Below, piece after piece: positions 43,991-53,101 of a stretch of DNA of 64,000 nt (its first letter is position 1; the number at the start of each line of letters is the position of its first letter). The stretch comes from Spirosoma terrae (GTDB lineage Bacteria > Bacteroidota > Bacteroidia > Cytophagales > Spirosomataceae). Below the pieces are notes generated by a model. That model had not been told where the DNA came from. It saw only the letters and a list, made by a program, of their open reading frames with translations, and did not search any database. A program made the translations under genes and the position numbers. The DNA is taken from assembly GCF_010435915.1 (NCBI RefSeq), contig NZ_JAAFZH010000002.1:496001-560000 (forward strand), written 5' to 3'.

Positions 43991-46258
43991 TTACGCGTTT
44001 TGCTTCATCCGAATGATGTTCAGAGCCGCACCGGCTTTGAACCACTCAATCTGACCTTCGTTGTAGGTATGGTTCACCAGGAACTCGTCGGTTGTACCAT
44101 CGGCATGGTGCAGAACGATTTCGAGTGGACGACCTGGCGCAAATTCGGTCAGACCTTCGATGTCGATCACATCGTCTTCCAGAATTTTGTCGTAGTCGGC
44201 TGGATTTGCGAACGTTAACGCCAGCATACCCTGTTTTTTCAGGTTCGTTTCGTGGATACGAGCGAACGAACGTACCAGAATAGCGCGAACACCCAGGAAG
44301 CGAGGTTCCATAGCCGCGTGTTCGCGGGAAGAACCTTCACCGTAGTTTTCGTCACCAACAACAATTGACCCAATGCCAGCTGCTTTGTAAGCCCGTTGAA
44401 CGGCAGGAACTTCGCCATACTCGCCGGTCAGCTGATTTTTAACGCTATTGGTTTTGTCGTTGAAGTAGTTCACGGCACCGATCAACATGTTGTTCGAAAT
44501 GTTGTCGAGGTGACCACGATACTTCAACCAGGGACCAGCCATTGAGATGTGGTCGGTTGTACACTTGCCTTTTGCTTTGATCAGCAGTTTCAGGCCAGCA
44601 AGATCTGTTCCTTCCCAGGCTGAGAATGGAGCCAGTAACTGCAAACGATCGGATGTTGGGCTAACGATAACCTCTACGCCAGAACCATCTTCGGCTGGAG
44701 CCTGATAACCAGCGTCGTCAACAGCATATCCTTTTACTGGCTGTTCGATACCAGCTGGTTCATCAAGTTTAACCTGCTCACCGTTCTCGTTGGTCAACGT
44801 ATCGGTCATTGGGTTAAACGTCAGATCACCCGCAATGGCAAACGCGGTCACGATTTCTGGTGAAGCCACGAACGCGTGCGTGCTGGCGTTACCATCGTTA
44901 CGTTTCGCGAAATTCCGGTTAAACGACGTAATGATCGAGTTCTTGCGGGTTGGATCGTCCATATGACGCGCCCACTGACCGATACAAGGTCCACAGGCAT
45001 TGGCCAGAACAACGCCACCGATTTGCTCGAACGTAGTAAGAAGGCCGTCGCGTTCAGCCGTAAACCGAACCAGTTCAGAACCTGGCGTTACGGTGAATTC
45101 GGCTTTTGCTTTCAGGTTTTTAGCCGTTGCCTGAGCCGCTACAGACGCTGAACGGGTCATGTCTTCGTAGCTGGAGTTGGTGCAGGAACCGATCAGACCA
45201 ACTTCCAGTTTTTCTGGCCAGTTGTTTTCTTTAACGGCTTTCGCAAAGTTCGACAGTGGCCACGCCAGATCCGGTGTGAACGGACCGTTGATGTGCGGTT
45301 CGAGCGTATCCAGGTCGATTTCGATCAGTTGATCGTAATACGTAGCAGGATCGGCATAAACCTCGTCGTCAGAACGCAAATGCTCTTTAACGGCATCGGC
45401 GGCATCGGCGATGTCGGCCCGGGTGGTTGCCTTCAGGTAGTTGGCCATCTTCTCGTCGTAGGCAAAGATCGACGTAGTAGCACCGATTTCGGCACCCATG
45501 TTACAGATCGTTCCTTTACCCGTTGCCGATAGACTTTCTGCGCCTTCACCAAAATATTCTACGATGCAGCCTGTTCCACCTTTTACGGTCAGAATACCAG
45601 CCACACGCAGGATAACGTCTTTCGCTGATGCCCAGCCACTCAGCTTGCCGGTCAGTTTAACACCAATCAGCTTCGGCATTTTCAATTCCCAGGCTAAACC
45701 CGCCATAACGTCGCAGGCATCGGCACCGCCCACACCGATCGCGATCATACCAAGACCACCGGCGTTTGGCGTATGCGAATCCGTACCGATCATCATACCA
45801 CCTGGGAAGGCGTAGTTCTCGATAACAACCTGGTGAATAATACCAGCACCTGGCTTCCAGAAACCAATGCCATATTTGTTCGAGATCGACGATAAGAAGT
45901 CATAAACTTCTTTGTTTTTGCTCTTGGCAATGTCCAGATCTTTCTCGGCACCAACTTCGGCCTGAATCAGGTGGTCGCAGTGAACTGTTGATGGAACAGC
46001 CACTTGAGGCCGTCCTGCCTGCATGAATTGCAACAGGGCCATTTGGGCCGTCGCATCCTGCATGGCTACGCGGTCTGGTGCGAAGTCCACATAAGCCTTC
46101 CCCCGCTCAAACGCTTGCGTAGGTGTTCCTGCGAAAAGGTGACTGTACAAAATCTTTTCCGACAGAGTCAGCGGTCTGCCCACTGCTTGCCGGGCTGCTT
46201 CCACGCGTTCGCCAAGGTTAGCATAAACGCGCTGAATCATGTCTAAATCAAAAGCCAT
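43991..46258 (-). CDS. acn: Aconitate hydratase (mitochondrial-type)
   Basis: 755 residues, close in length to the mitochondrial-type enzymes common in Bacteroidota. [58 protein letters not shown] (first Fe-S Cys) and [13 protein letters not shown] (the other two Cys of the [4Fe-4S] cluster) are visible, followed by the swivelling domain with [19 protein letters not shown]. Interconverts citrate and isocitrate in the TCA or glyoxylate cycles. Near the ScfR-type regulator, which in other taxa controls glyoxylate-cycle genes, but there is no direct proof of control here. Confidence 0.96.
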   Translation of the reverse strand: MAFDLDMIQRVYANLGERVEAARQAVGRPLTLSEKILYSHLFAGTPTQAFERGKAYVDFAPDRVAMQDATAQMALLQFMQAGRPQVAVPSTVHCDHLIQAEVGAEKDLDIAKSKNKEVYDFLSSISNKYGIGFWKPGAGIIHQVVIENYAFPGGMMIGTDSHTPNAGGLGMIAIGVGGADACDVMAGLAWELKMPKLIGVKLTGKLSGWASAKDVILRVAGILTVKGGTGCIVEYFGEGAESLSATGKGTICNMGAEIGATTSIFAYDEKMANYLKATTRADIADAADAVKEHLRSDDEVYADPATYYDQLIEIDLDTLEPHINGPFTPDLAWPLSNFAKAVKENNWPEKLEVGLIGSCTNSSYEDMTRSASVAAQATAKNLKAKAEFTVTPGSELVRFTAERDGLLTTFEQIGGVVLANACGPCIGQWARHMDDPTRKNSIITSFNRNFAKRNDGNASTHAFVASPEIVTAFAIAGDLTFNPMTDTLTNENGEQVKLDEPAGIEQPVKGYAVDDAGYQAPAEDGSGVEVIVSPTSDRLQLLAPFSAWEGTDLAGLKLLIKAKGKCTTDHISMAGPWLKYRGHLDNISNNMLIGAVNYFNDKTNSVKNQLTGEYGEVPAVQRAYKAAGIGSIVVGDENYGEGSSREHAAMEPRFLGVRAILVRSFARIHETNLKKQGMLALTFANPADYDKILEDDVIDIEGLTEFAPGRPLEIVLHHADGTTDEFLVNHTYNEGQIEWFKAGAALNIIRMKQNA

Positions 46259-46342
46259 AGCAAATAGGATAACGGTATTACTGAAAGGTACACTCTAATG
46301 AAATAACCAAGGAATTCATAAAATGGATTCCGGTTTGTGGGC

Positions 46343-46350
46343 CAAAATTA
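46343..46350 (-). promoter_or_regulatory. Candidate -7 box of aconitase promoter
   Basis: On the minus strand 46350-46343 reads TAATTTTG, matching TAnnTTTG. It is 84 bases upstream of the acn start codon. The -33 element is unclear, so confidence is low. Confidence 0.35.
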
Positions 46351-46553
46351 GAAGATTCTGCCTCGTTTTGGAAATAATCTGACAATGAGTAACTATAATC
46401 GTTGAAAAGAGGCAAATAGCAGGGCCGTTTTCTCGGTTTATTATACGCTGCCTAATAAACCTGCGTGTTCACTATTCTATTTTTTAGAACTTTGTACTTT
46501 CGGGTATTTACGCAGGTTGAGTGCCCAGAGAACACACAAAGACACCTAAATTT

Positions 46554-47021
46554 ATGAGCAAAAAAAACGCCCTTCTCTCAGTTGTAGCTTTGCTGGCACT
46601 GGGAATGACGTTTACGTCATGTAAAGATGAAGAGAATCCAACTACTATGCCTACGAGCACTCGGTTAACGGCGGTGTTGAATGGATCCAGTGAAAAACCG
46701 ACTTCCACTACGTCGACCGTGACAGGTACGTTTACCGGAGATCTGAATGAAACAACCCGGGTTCTTAGCTATACCGTTACGTACTCCGGCCCATTTTCAA
46801 CGTCGATGACGGGTGGACATATTCACCGCATCACCAGCACAACGGCCATGACTGGTGGAATCGAAATTCCGTTCTCGAATCTGGCCTCGCCGATCACGGG
46901 CTCCGCTACGTTAGCTAACCAGAACCGGGTCGACAGCCTCAAAAACGGCTTCTACTACGTTAATCTGCACACCGTTCAATATCCTGCGGGCGAAATCCGT
47001 GGCGATATCAAGAAACAGTAA
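46554..47021 (+). CDS. CHRD-domain lipoprotein
   Basis: 155 residues from the ATG at 46554; a GTG at 46521 in the same frame would put the signal peptide 11 residues inside. The signal peptide ends at a lipobox (LALGMTFTSC, Cys near residue 23), then a CHRD domain: TRLTAVLNGSSEKPTSTT, VLSYTVTYSGPFSTSMTGGHIH, FYYVNLHTVQYPAGEIRGDI. CHRD domains are copper-containing or structural extracellular modules of unknown general role. Likely anchored to the membrane. Transcribed divergently from aconitase. Confidence 0.88.
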   Translation: MSKKNALLSVVALLALGMTFTSCKDEENPTTMPTSTRLTAVLNGSSEKPTSTTSTVTGTFTGDLNETTRVLSYTVTYSGPFSTSMTGGHIHRITSTTAMTGGIEIPFSNLASPITGSATLANQNRVDSLKNGFYYVNLHTVQYPAGEIRGDIKKQ

Positions 47022-47040
47022 TTTTAATAAGTAAAGTAAG

Positions 47041-47108
47041 AACAAGGTCGAATAGAAAAGCTGATCGGTTTGCCGAAGCGGCAACCTATTCGGCCTTGTT
47101 CTTTTTAC
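47041..47108. terminator. Terminator between convergent CHRD and DUF6986 genes
   Basis: AACAAGGTCGAATAG (47041-47055) pairs with CTATTCGGCCTTGTT (47086-47100), with an inner GGTTTGCC/CGGCAACC stem, and is followed by CTTTTTACTT. The stop of the plus-strand CHRD gene is 20 bases before it. On the other strand it follows the minus-strand gene. Confidence 0.8.
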
Positions 47109-47119
47109 TTAAAAGCTTT

Positions 47120-48550
47120 TCACCCTTTCCGTCTCCCTTCCAGAATCCGATAGAATGATCGGCTGCGGATTTCGTCCAGAGTCAGGCCGGTTGCTGTTGC
47201 TTCTTCTTCCGAAATAGCGCCACAATTCATGGCTTTCAGGAAGAAATTAAGCAAACCCTGACCTGTAGCCGCGTCGTCGAAAATATCTTTTGTGAGGGTT
47301 GAAATAGCAGCTCGCTCCACAAATGTTTTCAATCGAAAGACGGCATCGTCATAACTACTCAGAAAGAAATTATACGTAGCCGCGTAGCGCATGGGTAACT
47401 GGGCCGGGTTCAAATCCCAGCCCTGATAGAAACCATTGATCAGCGAATGCATCGTATGATTATAGCCGGTCTTCCAGGCGTTATGCACGGCCATTCGATT
47501 TTCTGACTGTTGTTCAAAAGTGAGGGACTCTCCGCGGTGGGGACCAATGGGCATTACGTTCGTGGCACCGTCCGACAGAAAAATTCCCGTACCGCCCAGG
47601 GCTACCTTGGTCATATGGTGGGCGAAGTCGCAGACTGGATGAGCCATTGTCTGGTATTTTGCCGTTATGCCGCAGGACGCGGTGTAATCGTAGGTGCCAA
47701 AATGAGCCGCAATACAACGACCTTCACTCGCCTTGATGATACGCATCAGCGGGTTTCTGCCTTCGTCGTCCATAATAATCTGCGTGGCTTCCACCATTGT
47801 TTCCATTTTGAGCGTGCCCGGCGCCAGATTATTCGCTTTTTCCAGCAATTCGAAGAGACGTACCATCGTAATAACCTGTTCGGGAATGGTCACTTTGGGA
47901 AGCATTACCACAAAATTATCGGGCAGGACACCGCCTGTTTTTTCCAGTAGAGTCGACAGAAACAGGTCTAGCGTACGTACTCCTCTGAACTTCAGGTCTT
48001 CTGTAAACGGTTTGATACGTATGCCGATAAAGGGTGAAAGGGTTTTGTTTTTCATGCCCTCGGCCACTTCCAGCGCGGCCTCAACAGCGGTAGCATCTTC
48101 TTCGTCGTCCGGCCGATTGCCGAATCCATCCTCAAAGTCGATACGGAAATCTTCGACGGGCTCGGTCTGTAGTTTTTGGACAATCTTGTTGTAGACGGAA
48201 TAAGCCAGCCAGGCAGGTTCCTGACGACGCGCTGCTTCCGATAAGCTGTCTAATCGATTGGTCAGATCTGCTACGTCTTTTCGCAGGTGAGGGAGTCGGT
48301 CATAGCCATCGAGTTGTAGTACGTTTGCCAGAACAACAAAATTGGGCGAGTACGTTTGCAGGCTTTTGAGCGCTATTTCGCCCATTCGTACGCACGTATC
48401 GGATTTAAATAAGTTGGCGCCACCATACACGGTATGAACGGGCTGGCGATCGGGTTTATCGCCTGGGTAAGTAGCCTGAAAGGCCAGGTTGGCCGGTTTT
48501 AAGGCATCAAGCAGGCTTGTTTTATCGCTTTCCTGGATCGATAATTTCAT
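47120..48550 (-). CDS. CitE/HpcH-like TIM-barrel protein (DUF6986 type), unknown role in purine catabolism
   Basis: 476 residues. It has blocks of the HpcH/HpaI/CitE aldolase-lyase barrel: FRIDFEDGFGNRPDDEEDATA (Asp/Glu, near residue 140), FIGIRIKPF, NFVVMLPKVT, LKMETMVEATQIIMDD (the Glu that binds Mg in CitE) and AAHFGTYDYTASCGI. I recall it as a DUF6986-type family seen near allantoin and urate genes in Actinobacteria. It follows uraH on the same strand with a 36-base gap. Possible tasks are cleaving ureidoglycolate or condensing glyoxylate, as no AllA, glyoxylate carboligase or malate synthase is present. The fold is well supported by sequence; the reaction is inference. Confidence 0.65.
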   Translation of the reverse strand: MKLSIQESDKTSLLDALKPANLAFQATYPGDKPDRQPVHTVYGGANLFKSDTCVRMGEIALKSLQTYSPNFVVLANVLQLDGYDRLPHLRKDVADLTNRLDSLSEAARRQEPAWLAYSVYNKIVQKLQTEPVEDFRIDFEDGFGNRPDDEEDATAVEAALEVAEGMKNKTLSPFIGIRIKPFTEDLKFRGVRTLDLFLSTLLEKTGGVLPDNFVVMLPKVTIPEQVITMVRLFELLEKANNLAPGTLKMETMVEATQIIMDDEGRNPLMRIIKASEGRCIAAHFGTYDYTASCGITAKYQTMAHPVCDFAHHMTKVALGGTGIFLSDGATNVMPIGPHRGESLTFEQQSENRMAVHNAWKTGYNHTMHSLINGFYQGWDLNPAQLPMRYAATYNFFLSSYDDAVFRLKTFVERAAISTLTKDIFDDAATGQGLLNFFLKAMNCGAISEEEATATGLTLDEIRSRSFYRILEGRRKG

Positions 48551-48586
48551 AGTAAAAGTGTTTCTGTTGGCTAAATGACTACGTTG

Positions 48587-48922
48587 TCATGAACCTCGGT
48601 ACGTGGAAAACCCAAAAGGCGAGAGCAGGAGCGGTACGTGATAATGTTCGCCCGTGGTAACGCTAACGGCTATCTCAATGAACGGATAGAACGTAGCAGT
48701 ATCGTGGTGCAAAAAATAAGCCTCGGTTTCGAAACGTAATTTGTATATACCGCTGGGCAGAATAATTTCTTTAGGAAGCAGATCACTGATTCGCCCGTCT
48801 GCATTGGTGATGCCTCGCCCGATTTCTGTCCATTCTCTTAGCTGTTGATAGAGCACAATGGTGATGCCTGCTGCGGGTTTTCCTTGCGTTACGTCGAGTA
48901 TGTGGGTGGTTATTGCGCTCAT
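48587..48922 (-). CDS. uraH: 5-hydroxyisourate hydrolase (transthyretin-like)
   Basis: 111 residues. THILDVTQGKPAAGITIVLY at the N-terminus and the C-terminal tetrapeptide YRGS are HIU-hydrolase hallmarks, with RFETEAYF and FYPFIEIAV in between (active-site His at position 7 and Arg47-like residues). Hydrolyses 5-hydroxyisourate to OHCU. The start overlaps the stop of uraD (ATGA), so the two are translationally coupled. Confidence 0.95.
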   Translation of the reverse strand: MSAITTHILDVTQGKPAAGITIVLYQQLREWTEIGRGITNADGRISDLLPKEIILPSGIYKLRFETEAYFLHHDTATFYPFIEIAVSVTTGEHYHVPLLLSPFGFSTYRGS

Positions 48923-49425
48923 TGGGTCAGTAATTTGTCAAGGCGGATTCGGGTAATCTTATTTTGTTCCTGACTGGCTATCAGGATTTCGTCGTCGGGC
49001 GAATTCGGCAATCGGGATTCCAGAATGTCGAGCATATCGTCGGCCGATTTTCCGGTAGCGCATACGATGAAAATGTAGCCAAATTTCTCTTCGTATAAGC
49101 GATTGCCCTCGGCCAATTTTTCGAGCGTCTCCGGCGAGGCTGTTGACACGCCCGATTGTTCATTAGCCGCCAGGGCTTCAGTATTGGCGTATTTTTTCTT
49201 TAATGAGTTTATGTCGCCGATTTTTGGGTGGTGGTCGAATGCTTCGCGCCAGTCGTTTTCGGAGCAGGCAAACCAAATTGCTTCGGCCTGCTCGAATAAA
49301 CTTTCCCGGCTCTCAACCGGAAATAGTTTAGCCATTTCGTTCACCCAGGCCGTTGATCCACAGCAAGTAGTGAGTGTGGCCTGGAGCTGAACTAGCGGCA
49401 ATTCATTTAATTCGGATAGGATCAT
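48919..49425 (-). CDS. uraD: OHCU decarboxylase
   Basis: 168 residues. The catalytic His lies in REAFDHHPKIGDINSLKKKY, and the SASPE-like loop reads STASPETLEKLAEGNRLYEEKFGYIFIVCATGKSADDML. Converts OHCU to (S)-allantoin. Its start is 7 bases after the palindrome at 49433-49505. Confidence 0.95.
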   Translation of the reverse strand: MILSELNELPLVQLQATLTTCCGSTAWVNEMAKLFPVESRESLFEQAEAIWFACSENDWREAFDHHPKIGDINSLKKKYANTEALAANEQSGVSTASPETLEKLAEGNRLYEEKFGYIFIVCATGKSADDMLDILESRLPNSPDDEILIASQEQNKITRIRLDKLLTQ

Positions 49426-49432
49426 AATTTAC

Positions 49433-49505
49433 TATAGAACGCAGATCGTTATGATTTTTTATGATCTGCGTAAATCATATAAATCATACCGATCTGCGGG
49501 CTATT
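49433..49505. repeat. AATAGAACGC-family palindrome, copy 1
   Basis: 73 bp. Arms TATAGAACGCAGATCGTTAT (from 49433) and the complement of AATAGCCCGCAGATCGGTAT (ending 49505) pair with few mismatches, then a ~20-nt middle. It fills the gap between allE and uraD: it begins 7 bases after the allE stop (minus-strand sense) and ends 7 bases before the uraD start. Confidence 0.9.
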
Positions 49506-49512
49506 AATTAAT

Positions 49513-50259
49513 TTAAATAGTTGTAGGAAAGCGATTTACGTTCTTGTAATAGATATAAACGGCGGGTTCTTTCCCCATGGCCGTAAACCATTGCTGGCAA
49601 TACGGAGCCATCCAGATCGAATCTCCTTTTTTGATCGGGTACCAGTCTTTATCGAGCATGTACACTCCCTGGCCTTGTAAATAGATCAGACCGTGTTCCA
49701 TGATGTGGGTTTCCACTAAAGGCAAATGCCCACCCGGATCGTAGGTGAAGATATTGACGGCCATGTCGAATGATAACGTATCGGGTAGTAGCACTTGCAA
49801 ACGTAACGCCGGATCGCCCAGGTAGGAGGGCCCCTCTACCGTAGCGGCATCGCCAAAAAGAACAGCCGGTACGTCGAAGCCCTCCAGTCGTTCATAGACC
49901 TTGTGGAACGTCAGCAGTTGCGTTCCTGGTTTGGGCTGGCTGAAGGTGTACTGATGACCGATGGGTATATAAACAAACTGACCGGTCGTTAAGGGCTTCG
50001 TTTCGCCGTCTACCGTTGCGCTACATTCGCCTTCGATGACGTAGAAAAAAATCTGGGATTGTTGCGTGCTTCCAGTAAGCTGGCTGGTTTCGTTTAACGT
50101 AATCAACGTCTGGCACAGATTGGCGCCCATTTGTTCGTTGATAATGACATTAACCGTGCAATTATCCCATCCAGGAACACGACTGTTAATATAACCGTCG
50201 GGACTGATGACGGCGTGATTGCGTTTGACAACGGATCGGGTAAGGGCTGAAATTTCCAT
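49513..50259 (-). CDS. allE: (S)-ureidoglycine aminohydrolase (bicupin)
   Basis: 248 residues. Two cupin domains: the N-terminal one with FYVIEGECSATVDGETKPLTTGQFVYIPIGHQY, and the C-terminal one with LPLVETHIMEHGLIYLQGQG and DSIWMAPYCQQWFTAMG, with the Mn-binding His and Glu in THIMEHG and the later Gln/His region. Hydrolyses ureidoglycine to ureidoglycolate and ammonia. Directly downstream of allC. Confidence 0.93.
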   Translation of the reverse strand: MEISALTRSVVKRNHAVISPDGYINSRVPGWDNCTVNVIINEQMGANLCQTLITLNETSQLTGSTQQSQIFFYVIEGECSATVDGETKPLTTGQFVYIPIGHQYTFSQPKPGTQLLTFHKVYERLEGFDVPAVLFGDAATVEGPSYLGDPALRLQVLLPDTLSFDMAVNIFTYDPGGHLPLVETHIMEHGLIYLQGQGVYMLDKDWYPIKKGDSIWMAPYCQQWFTAMGKEPAVYIYYKNVNRFPTTI

Positions 50260-50275
50260 AGGTTATAGTTAACAA

Positions 50276-50338
50276 AATGGAACGCTGATTATTATGATGA
50301 TTACGGTTCGTTATGATCGTAGAAATCAACGCTCTATC
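50276..50338. repeat. AATAGAACGC-family palindrome, copy 2
   Basis: 63 bp, with AATGGAACGC at 50276-50285 and ACGCTCTATC at 50329-50338. The last 3 codons and stop of allC (50326-50328, TGA) lie inside it. The allE start is 16 bases after the other end. The arm ATGATGATTACGGTTCGTTA is shared with copy 6. Confidence 0.85.
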
Positions 50339-51576
50339 AATTCTTTTTCATGTAAATTATTGATAAACGTATCGGCAACCTGAAGGGCAGCCGCTAGATC
50401 TGCTAGTTCGACATTTTCGAGAGGATTGTGGCTGATGCCTTTAAAGCAACGGACAAATAACATAGCGATGGGGGCCACCTGCGAAATCGGAACGCCATCG
50501 TGCCCGGCTCCACTTACTAGCTGAATAAGTTCATAGTTATTGTCTTGAATGGCTTTCGCCAGCAACGTAGTGAAAAGAGGGCTGCAGACTACCGGAGCCG
50601 TTTCCTGAATGAAATGCCAATCTACCTGGATGGATCGTTTTTGCCCAATTTCTGCCAACGTATTCTGTAAGGATTGGCAGGCCGTTTCGAGAATAGCTAC
50701 GTCGTTGCTACGTACGTCAAGGCTGCAACTAACGTCGCCGGGAATAACGTTACTGGCTGCGTTTACTACGTTTAATTTCCCAACCGTTGCCACCAGATTC
50801 GGTTGACTGGCACCGAATTGCTCAACGGCTAGCACGAACTCGGCGGCAGCGCACAGGGCGTCCTGTCGCATAGTCATTGGTACGGTTCCGGCATGGCCAG
50901 CCATGCCCCGAAACGTTAGTTCGATTCGTTTTTGGCCTGCAATATCGGTGACGATGGCGACTGGTACGTTACGTTCGTACAGTACCGGTCCCTGCTCAAT
51001 ATGAATCTCGAAATAACCAAGCCAATCATCTTTCGTAATGGCATCGGTTGGTAAAAATGCTACGTTACTTCCAATCTCCTGAATAGCGTTGACCAATAAG
51101 ATGCCGGATTCGTCTTTCTTGTCGAGCAGCTCCTGGTCGAACGATCCGGCAACAACTTTGCTGCCCAGATACGTAGTGTGAAACCGGACACCCTCTTCGT
51201 CGCTGAAGGCAATCAATTCGATGTGAAACGGAAGCGATTGGCCGGATTGGATGATCTTTTCAACTACATCTAGCCCCATAATTACCCCCATAGGTCCGTC
51301 GAATTTTCCGGCATTCACGACGGAATCCATATGTGAGGCAATTACGAATGTTTTGGCGTCAGGGTTTTGGCTCACTAATCGGCCTCTTACGTTGCCAATG
51401 GCATCGACGCGGGTTTGCAGGCCAATTTGCTGCATCCACTGTTGAATAAGCCGACTTCCGGCCATGAACGCTGCAGAGCCAAACGTACGGGTAAGGTACG
51501 ACGGATCTTCGCTAATCGACGCGAGTTCGTTGATTTTATAGAGTACATTTTCGGCGCGTCGCCAATAAGTCATCAT
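50326..51576 (-). CDS. allC: Allantoate amidohydrolase (M20 family)
   Basis: 416 residues. VIASHMDSVVNAGKFDGPMG (metal His and Asp), IAFSDEEGVRFHTTYLGSKV, YFEIHIEQGPVLYE (metal His in IHIEQGP) and SGAGHDGVPISQ (second metal His) form the dinuclear metal site of the M20 amidohydrolase/carbamoylase subgroup. Hydrolyses allantoate to ureidoglycine, CO2 and ammonia; a ureidoglycolate amidohydrolase role for the same family cannot be ruled out. The final residues (IER) and stop fall within a palindromic repeat. The allB stop is 4 bases upstream of its start. Confidence 0.9.
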   Translation of the reverse strand: MMTYWRRAENVLYKINELASISEDPSYLTRTFGSAAFMAGSRLIQQWMQQIGLQTRVDAIGNVRGRLVSQNPDAKTFVIASHMDSVVNAGKFDGPMGVIMGLDVVEKIIQSGQSLPFHIELIAFSDEEGVRFHTTYLGSKVVAGSFDQELLDKKDESGILLVNAIQEIGSNVAFLPTDAITKDDWLGYFEIHIEQGPVLYERNVPVAIVTDIAGQKRIELTFRGMAGHAGTVPMTMRQDALCAAAEFVLAVEQFGASQPNLVATVGKLNVVNAASNVIPGDVSCSLDVRSNDVAILETACQSLQNTLAEIGQKRSIQVDWHFIQETAPVVCSPLFTTLLAKAIQDNNYELIQLVSGAGHDGVPISQVAPIAMLFVRCFKGISHNPLENVELADLAAALQVADTFINNLHEKELIER

Positions 51577-51580
51577 GGTA

Positions 51581-52915
51581 TCAGCGGAGAATAAGGTTGC
51601 CGGTATTTAATTGAGTGAATTGGCCATTGTCGAACACGTTTTCGCCACGCAGATACGTTTGCTCCACTGTTCCGTGGAGTGCTTCATTCAGATACGGGGT
51701 CATTTTATGCTTATGCTGCAACAAACTGTCGGTAACGGTTAACGATTGTTCGGGATTCCACACAACCAGATCGGCGTCGTACCCTTTCGCTATTTTCCCT
51801 TTTTTGTGGCTCAGCCCGGCTAGGTGAGATGGTTTTTCGGAAAGCCATCTGGCTATATCGATTGCAGAGAAGCCGCGTTCCCTGGCGGCTGTCCACAAGA
51901 CGGGCAAGGCCAGTTGGAGAGAGGCAATGCCACCCCAGGCTGTCATGAAATTACCACTGTCGATTTGTTTTAACGAAGGGGGAGCGGGCGAATGATCGGT
52001 TGCCACAAAGTCAATGATGCCGTCCCGCAACGCCTGCCACAATTGGTCGTTGTTTTCTTTCCCGCGAATAGGAGGAGCACATTTAAATTGCGTTTGTCCA
52101 TCCGGAATCGTTTCGGCGTTAAAATACAGATAATGCTGAGCCGTTTCAACCGTAAGCGGTAAGCCTTTTTGTTTGGCTATTGCAATGGGGTCGATGGAGT
52201 TGGCCGACGAAAGATGGACGATATGCGTTCGGCAATTAAATTCTTCGCACAGCCGAATCATCATGGCAATGGCTTTGTCTTCCCACTCGTTGGGCCGCGA
52301 TGACAGATAATTGGCATAGGAACGAACATCACCCGTTGCCAGTACGTCGTCGGTCGATAATTCGCAGTGTACGAGCAGCGGTACGTTATGCCGGGCAATA
52401 ATAGGCATGGCTTTCCGTAAGTCTTCTTCCGTTACGTTCGGAAAATCATCGATGCCCGAATGCGTCAGAAAGGCTTTAAATCCCAGTACGCCCTTGTCAA
52501 TCAGCTTGTCGATTTCGTTGGTATTACCCGGTACCAGTCCTCCCCAGAAGCCACAAGCTGTATGCAGTTTGCCATACGTAGCGGCAATTTTTTGTTCGAA
52601 CGCTTCAACGGTTGTGGTTACAGGCGATGAGTTTAAGGGCATATCGACCAGCGTAGTGATTCCACCGGCAATGGCTGCGCGGGTGGCTGTGTCGAAGCCT
52701 TCCCAGTCTGTTCGGCCTGGTTCGTTGATGTGGACATGGGGATCAATAACGCCAGGCATCAGAATATTGTCCTGTATATCAACGACATCGACGGTATGTT
52801 CGGGTAGAAGTTCGGGAAGAATGTCGTCGATCAGGCCGTTTTTAATGTAAACAACTCCTTTCTGAACCCCGTCTGGTGTGATAATGGTATTTCCTTTGAT
52901 GGCAAATTCTGTCAT
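51581..52915 (-). CDS. allB: Allantoinase (cyclic amidohydrolase)
   Basis: 444 residues from the ATG at 52915; the longer frame starting at 52957 adds 14 residues without match to the family. DPHVHINEPGRTDWEGF (metal HxH), GFKAFLTHSGID (Lys that is carboxylated), LVHCELSTDD, THIVHLSSANSIDPI and FVATDHSPAPPS (metal/catalytic Asp) are the allantoinase signature. Opens allantoin to allantoate. First gene of the allB-allC-allE-uraD-uraH-DUF6986 minus-strand run. Confidence 0.95.
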   Translation of the reverse strand: MTEFAIKGNTIITPDGVQKGVVYIKNGLIDDILPELLPEHTVDVVDIQDNILMPGVIDPHVHINEPGRTDWEGFDTATRAAIAGGITTLVDMPLNSSPVTTTVEAFEQKIAATYGKLHTACGFWGGLVPGNTNEIDKLIDKGVLGFKAFLTHSGIDDFPNVTEEDLRKAMPIIARHNVPLLVHCELSTDDVLATGDVRSYANYLSSRPNEWEDKAIAMMIRLCEEFNCRTHIVHLSSANSIDPIAIAKQKGLPLTVETAQHYLYFNAETIPDGQTQFKCAPPIRGKENNDQLWQALRDGIIDFVATDHSPAPPSLKQIDSGNFMTAWGGIASLQLALPVLWTAARERGFSAIDIARWLSEKPSHLAGLSHKKGKIAKGYDADLVVWNPEQSLTVTDSLLQHKHKMTPYLNEALHGTVEQTYLRGENVFDNGQFTQLNTGNLILR

Positions 52916-53101
52916 GCTGGATGAAATGCGAAACGTTGGAAATAGGACGTAGCACAAACGCCGACGGCTGCGTACCGGCTGTTTCGACGTATCGCTAATC
53001 AGACGTAACGTGTAAACCGAAGTAGTGAGCGATGTAGACTAAAAATAGAAAAATTATTTCTATTATAGAGTTTGATACGATCCAAAATAGCCGAAACAGC
53101 C
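52916..53101. other. Divergent allB/uricase intergenic region
   Basis: No gene seen. It should hold the promoters of the allB run and the divergent uricase. An A/T-rich stretch with TATAGAGTTTG (53064-53074) resembles TAnnTTTG with one extra base. No palindromic operator is obvious. Confidence 0.4.

Noticed and set aside
44876-45815. Plus-strand frames opposite aconitase
   Set aside because: Shadows of the acn reading frame, with overlapping weak frames and no domain.
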